Part shown: in pieces, positions 7,107 through 9,513 of the stretch
How the letters are laid out: every line of letters starts with the position of its first letter
How positions within the stretch are numbered: the first letter of the stretch is position 1
Assembly: GCF_943912665.1 (NCBI RefSeq)
Contig: NZ_CALTVG010000070.1
Location: 1-9,513, forward strand
DNA length: 9,513 bases
Direction: 5' to 3'
From: an uncultured Corynebacterium sp.
GTDB lineage: Bacteria > Actinomycetota > Actinomycetes > Mycobacteriales > Mycobacteriaceae
The notes under the pieces: generated by a model
Told to the model about the DNA's origin: nothing
The model's database searches: none
The model's input: the letters and a program-made list of their open reading frames with translations, nothing else
Program-made: the position numbers and the translations under genes

Positions 7107-7148
7107 CAAATAAGGCCCCAGATCTTTAAAGATCTGGGGCACTATTTG
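7107..7148. terminator. Symmetric bidirectional terminator between hisN and the protease gene
   Basis: A perfect 26-base inverted repeat runs from 7115 to 7140. Each arm is GCCCCAGATCTTT or its complement, giving an 11-bp stem with a TTTAAA loop. The symmetry continues outside after two mismatched pairs: CAAATA at 7107-7112 pairs with TATTTG at 7143-7148. Each strand therefore reads a GC-topped stem followed by a U-rich tract (CTATTTGTT on plus, CTTATTTGAT on minus). It lies 74 bases after hisN and 60 bases after the convergent protease stop, so it can end both transcripts. Confidence 0.85.
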
Positions 7149-7208
7149 TTAGAAACGTACTCTCCCGGCCACGCGCCCACGGCTCCGTGACCGGTTTCGC
7201 AGTGGTGG

Positions 7209-8411
7209 TTAGTTCTCCGGAAGCGCGAAACCGGAACCTACGCCCTCGCGGCGGTTCAGATCCGCGATGATGGCATCGGTGTTAGACACAACCGTGGGGT
7301 TGTGCAGCGCGCCCTGCCACGGAGTGTGGCACGACGGCAACCCCGGAATCAGGCCGCGGGATACCGAGCCGACGATGCGGCCGTTGCGGAAGACCGGAGC
7401 ACCGGAGTCTCCAACCATGGCGCACACCTGGTTGACGGTGACGCGCTCGGTGTGCTGGAAGGTCATGCCACAGGTACGGCCGGTGGCCACGCCGCTCTTG
7501 CAGGTGATATCGCCCGGCTGGGTGGTGCCACCAACCCCATTAGCGGTCACGCCGTTGTAGCTACGGGACACCTCGGCCTTGGAGCCGAACTCAATGAGCG
7601 AATAATCCAGCTGCTCATTCTTTGACACCACGGTGCCGGTCGGGCCAACCTGCCAGGAGTCTGCCGAAGAGACCGGATCGCCGACATTTCCGCAGTGACC
7701 AGCGGTAATACCGACCTTGCGGCCTTCCGCATCGGTGCCGGCTGCCGTCAGCGTGCACATGGTGTCCTCATGAATGTAGAGCGGGGTACCCGGGCCGTAC
7801 AGGGACTTGCCTTCGGTCATCGCTACATTAGATTCCTCCGGAATCTGAGGAGCGTCATAGTAGGAACCAGGCACTCGGTGCAGGACATAGTCCGCCTGCG
7901 GTTTACCGGCAGCGATCTTGGAAAACAGGTCATTCTTCCACGCATAGTTCGGATCAGTGCCCTGTGGCACGAATTCCGGCTGCGTGGCCTCCTCCAGCAA
8001 TCCGATGGGGGCAGGATTCGTCAGCGGTTCACCCGTTTTGGCGTCGGCACCAGCGTAGTCCTGCGGTGCTGCCGGAACCGGTAACTGGGTATCCAGGTTT
8101 GCTTGCCCCGCAAGGCGCTGCGCCGCAGGGGAATTCACGGCCCCAGCAACTGCCTGGGACGCATCATTCGACACCGCTGCGGCGGCGCCGTTGACTGTTG
8201 AATCGACGGAGTCTGTCAGCCCCTTGTCCACGGGCATGGTCTCAATGCCCACGGACTGCAGATCCTCGCGTACCTGATCAACAAAACCTGCCGAATCAAT
8301 CTCCGGGATTGTGGGAAGTTCCTGGGCATCCGCCGCTGGGTTACCCAGGAAGAACGCACCTGCGAAAGCCGAGCCCACGAGGACTTTCTTAAGGTGCGGA
8401 ATTTTTCGCAT
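7209..8411 (-). CDS. Secreted S1 family (chymotrypsin-fold) serine protease
   Basis: This 400-residue exported protease has a signal peptide: basic RKIPHLKK, hydrophobic VLVGSAFAGAFFLG, and cleavage likely after A29 (ADA/QELP). Residues about 30-200 form an Ala/Pro/Gln/Asp-rich region without a recognised domain, possibly a propeptide or wall-spanning linker. The protease domain follows with the triad H239 (ITAGHCG), D269 (LDYSLIEF) and S336 (VGDSGAPVF). Six cysteines (219, 240, 304, 314, 330, 361) can pair as in streptogrisin-type enzymes: 219-240 at the histidine loop, 304-314, and 330-361. ATG 8411 is chosen over GTG 8432 because GAGGAA lies 9 bases before it and the signal peptide then starts normally. 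The gene is convergent with hisN and divergent from the Nudix-like gene. The substrate is unknown. Confidence 0.92.
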   Translation of the reverse strand: MRKIPHLKKVLVGSAFAGAFFLGNPAADAQELPTIPEIDSAGFVDQVREDLQSVGIETMPVDKGLTDSVDSTVNGAAAAVSNDASQAVAGAVNSPAAQRLAGQANLDTQLPVPAAPQDYAGADAKTGEPLTNPAPIGLLEEATQPEFVPQGTDPNYAWKNDLFSKIAAGKPQADYVLHRVPGSYYDAPQIPEESNVAMTEGKSLYGPGTPLYIHEDTMCTLTAAGTDAEGRKVGITAGHCGNVGDPVSSADSWQVGPTGTVVSKNEQLDYSLIEFGSKAEVSRSYNGVTANGVGGTTQPGDITCKSGVATGRTCGMTFQHTERVTVNQVCAMVGDSGAPVFRNGRIVGSVSRGLIPGLPSCHTPWQGALHNPTVVSNTDAIIADLNRREGVGSGFALPEN

Positions 8412-8420
8412 ATTGAGCAA

Positions 8421-8426
8421 TTCCTC
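8421..8426 (-). promoter_or_regulatory. Shine-Dalgarno site of the protease gene
   Basis: GAGGAA on the minus strand lies 9 bases before ATG 8411. It decides the start against the in-frame GTG at 8432, which would place this site inside the coding region. Confidence 0.65.
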
Positions 8427-8447
8427 TTTCACTTCTTCTCGTAATGG

Positions 8448-8453
8448 TCTATA
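8448..8453 (-). promoter_or_regulatory. Candidate -10 box (TATAGA) for the protease gene
   Basis: TATAGA on the minus strand would start transcription near 8441 and give a leader of about 30 nt that contains the Shine-Dalgarno site. The expected -35 position falls on the GGCACGTGCC palindrome at 8470-8479 rather than on a TTGACA-like hexamer. Confidence 0.35.
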
Positions 8454-8469
8454 AGCCTTCCCCTATGAT

Positions 8470-8479
8470 GGCACGTGCC
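8470..8479. repeat. Perfect 10-base palindrome GGCACGTGCC, possible operator
   Basis: This lies in the divergent region between the protease and the Nudix-like gene, about 60 bases upstream of the protease ATG and overlapping the -35 position of its candidate promoter. Its symmetry and position are what a dimeric regulator's site would show. A 10-base palindrome can also arise by chance, and no second copy is seen in the window. Confidence 0.3.
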
Positions 8480-8588
8480 TTGGACGGCCGTTTTCTAACG
8501 TGTGTGACTGTGTCCAACCCGTTACATTACTGACAGCTTTCGGGTGCCCCCTCTCTTTCTTCACCGCTCTCCACACCCCGCGCAGACC

Positions 8589-8594
8589 TACTAT
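8589..8594 (+). promoter_or_regulatory. -10 box (TACTAT) of the Nudix-like gene
   Basis: TACTAT fits TAnnnT and is followed by 6 bases (GGAGGC) and then ATG 8601, so transcription would begin at the start codon. The GGAGG between them looks like a strong ribosome binding site but lies one base from the ATG and would not be in the transcript. A leaderless mRNA explains the arrangement better. Confidence 0.5.
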
Positions 8595-8600
8595 GGAGGC

Positions 8601-9029
8601 ATGTCTGAGACCTCCAATTCTCCTTCACCCTCTGCAGACATTGAGGAAATTGTCGCCGTTGTTCTGCGTGATACCCACGGCCGCGTGCTCGTCCTCCGCA
8701 TCACCTCCACCCCGGAGTTTGTCCTGCCGTATGGCTCCATCGATGACACGATCAATCCCGCCCACGCAGCCCAGCTCATCGCTCACGAGGCCATACGTGC
8801 CGTGGTCGATATGTCCAAACTGCGCCGGCTTGCCACCTACATCTCCCCGGCCACCAACGACGCCCCACAGACCGTCCACGCCCACGTCTATGTCTACGAA
8901 GAAGAAATCTCCGTGGCACACCCGGATAAGGAGATCTCTGAGCTGGCGTGGGTCGATCCGGCCGCCCCGGATGTCGATATCGCCCCGTTACTCAAGGAGA
9001 GGGTATTCCCCGCCTTGCAGGAACTCTAG
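8601..9029 (+). CDS. Nudix-fold protein with degenerate Nudix box
   Basis: This is a 142-residue soluble protein. The fold is suggested by IVAVVLRDTHGRVLVLR (17-33), the VLPYGSIDD loop (41-49), an AA-containing helix (56-70), and the characteristic ending EISELAWVDP (111-120) followed by IAPLLKERVFPAL. In an active Nudix enzyme the helix reads GGxxxxGExxxxAAxREUxEExG. Here the second Gly is Tyr44 and the REUxEE block aligns with LIAHEA (59-64), so only E63 of the metal-binding carboxylates may remain. It is probably not a normal Nudix hydrolase; a nucleotide-binding or regulatory role is possible but unproven. The frame extends upstream to 8544, but that stretch is not conserved-looking and precedes the -10 box. 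It is followed 25 bases later by a broken lipoprotein gene. Confidence 0.75.
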   Translation: MSETSNSPSPSADIEEIVAVVLRDTHGRVLVLRITSTPEFVLPYGSIDDTINPAHAAQLIAHEAIRAVVDMSKLRRLATYISPATNDAPQTVHAHVYVYEEEISVAHPDKEISELAWVDPAAPDVDIAPLLKERVFPALQEL

Positions 9030-9041
9030 CCTCCCAAGTTT

Positions 9042-9047
9042 TAGACT
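9042..9047 (+). promoter_or_regulatory. Candidate -10 box (TAGACT) for the lipoprotein gene remnant
   Basis: TAGACT fits TAnnnT and lies 7 bases before ATG 9055, again placing transcription start on the start codon. It sits in the 25-base gap after the Nudix-like gene. The intact-looking promoter suggests the break in the gene is recent or is an assembly effect. Confidence 0.4.
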
Positions 9048-9054
9048 CCACCCC

Positions 9055-9240
9055 ATGACTACGCAGCGACTACTCCCCGTTCTCGCCGCCGGTTCTCTTG
9101 CCCTTGCGCTGGCCGGCTGCGCCACCGATGACAGCACCGACGCCACGCTTTCCGACGTCTCCCCCACCACTCAAGCTGGGTGGAACGATCCGTCAGCCAG
9201 TTGTCTGCGCCCTCCGGGATGCCCACGACCGGCGCGATAG
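9055..9240 (+). pseudogene. N-terminal fragment of a substrate-binding lipoprotein
   Basis: The frame opens with a clear lipoprotein signal peptide: TTQR, then the hydrophobic LLPVLAAGSLALALAG and lipobox L19-A20-G21-C22. A Ser/Asp/Thr-rich linker (ATDDSTDATLSDVSPTT) follows, as in corynebacterial ABC-transporter substrate-binding proteins. After about residue 40 the sequence (NDPSASCLRPPGCPRPAR-stop) is unlike any such protein and is simply the reverse of the mature domain encoded on the other strand. The real coding part therefore ends near 9164-9183 and the rest is read-through to a chance TAG at 9238. A 61-residue peptide could still be made and lipidated but would have no binding domain. 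Confidence 0.7.
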
Positions 9241-9513
9241 CCGACAGTGTGTCGTAGCGCTCTTGATCGCCCGAGGAACGAACGTCGAGGATGAGGATAA
9301 GGTCCGGCTGCACGCCGAGCGAGAGCGCCACCTCGGCGTCGCCCCAGCCCAGGGCCACGATGCGCCGCAGGGCCTCCTCGACGGTGACGTCACCGAACTT
9401 GGTGGCCACTGTGACCGGATAGGCCGCGGCGTCGCCGTCAGCCGATGCCTACTGCGCCAACGATGCCGACGATGCCGCCACCGAGTTGTCGGCCGCACCG
9501 GAATCGGGGTCCG
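9170..9513 (-). pseudogene. Inverted, decayed fragment of an iron/siderophore-type substrate-binding protein
   Basis: Read on the minus strand, a Ser/Ala/Asp-rich linker (DPDSGAADNSVAASSASLAQ) is followed by an in-frame TAG at 9451-9449. After it come ASADGDAAAYPVTVATKFG and DVTVEEALRRIVALGWGDAEVALSLGVQP. This is the beginning of a FecB/FepB-like class III binding-protein domain. LGVQP then jumps at about 9304 to DLILILDVRSSGDQERYDTLSAIAP and VVGIPEGADNWLTDRSTQLE, which in the family lies some 45-55 residues further on, so an internal stretch is missing. Recognisable sequence stops near 9170, where the plus-strand lipoprotein start meets it head-on. The fragment continues past the window's right edge. 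A GTG at 9409 could start a short product, but it would lack a signal peptide. Family assignment is from remembered patterns. Confidence 0.65.

Noticed and set aside
8595..8599. GGAGG as ribosome binding site of the Nudix-like gene
   Set aside because: Only one base separates it from the ATG, too close for normal initiation; the TACTAT box and a leaderless start explain the region better.
8500..9240. 246-codon frame spanning the Nudix-like gene and the lipoprotein start
   Set aside because: Upstream of 9055 it is a Pro/Ser/Arg-rich out-of-frame reading of the Nudix-like gene; only the part from ATG 9055 is meaningful.
1..9513. CRISPR arrays, tRNAs, insertion sequences, phage attachment sites
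   Set aside because: No regularly spaced repeats, complete tRNA cloverleaf sequence, transposase frame or terminal repeats were seen.

Overview
The window is a chromosomal segment of a Corynebacterium (order Mycobacteriales; species not determinable by eye). The evidence is the actinobacterial order prfB-ftsE-ftsX-smpB, a tmRNA tag ending in the corynebacterial/mycobacterial SQRDYA pattern, a HisN-type histidinol-phosphatase next to a second inositol-monophosphatase-family gene, TAnnnT -10 boxes placed directly in front of start codons, and moderately high GC.

Layout from left to right. 1-124 (-): 5' part of the tmRNA gene ssrA, cut by the window edge inside the tag-coding region. 125-382: divergent regulatory region. 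383-1651 (+): a SdaC-like serine/threonine-type amino acid permease. 1648-5369 (-): a block transcribed prfB (RF2), ftsE, ftsX, smpB, then a small DUF488 protein. Its last gene overlaps the end of the permease gene tail to tail by 4 bp. 5439-7032 (+): divergent from prfB, two overlapping inositol-monophosphatase-family genes, the second recognisable as hisN. 7107-7148: a large symmetric terminator shared by hisN and the convergent next gene. 7209-8411 (-): a secreted chymotrypsin-fold (S1) serine protease. 8601-9029 (+): a small Nudix-fold protein with a degenerate Nudix box. 9055-9513: a broken iron/siderophore-type substrate-binding lipoprotein. Its signal peptide and lipobox lie on the + strand, while the start of a mature domain of the same type lies on the - strand and carries an in-frame stop and an apparent internal deletion.

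Functionally, the left half is largely a translation-termination and ribosome-rescue neighbourhood: RF2, SmpB and tmRNA all lie on the minus strand within about 5.4 kb. Inserted among them is the FtsEX complex, which links cell division to peptidoglycan hydrolase activation. The right half holds histidine biosynthesis (HisN), an exported protease and accessory genes.

I see no phage, insertion sequence, CRISPR array, or new multi-gene defence or biosynthetic system. The points most worth a second look are the scrambled substrate-binding protein at the right edge, the degenerate Nudix protein, and a repeated TAnnnT-N(6-8)-start arrangement that suggests many leaderless mRNAs.
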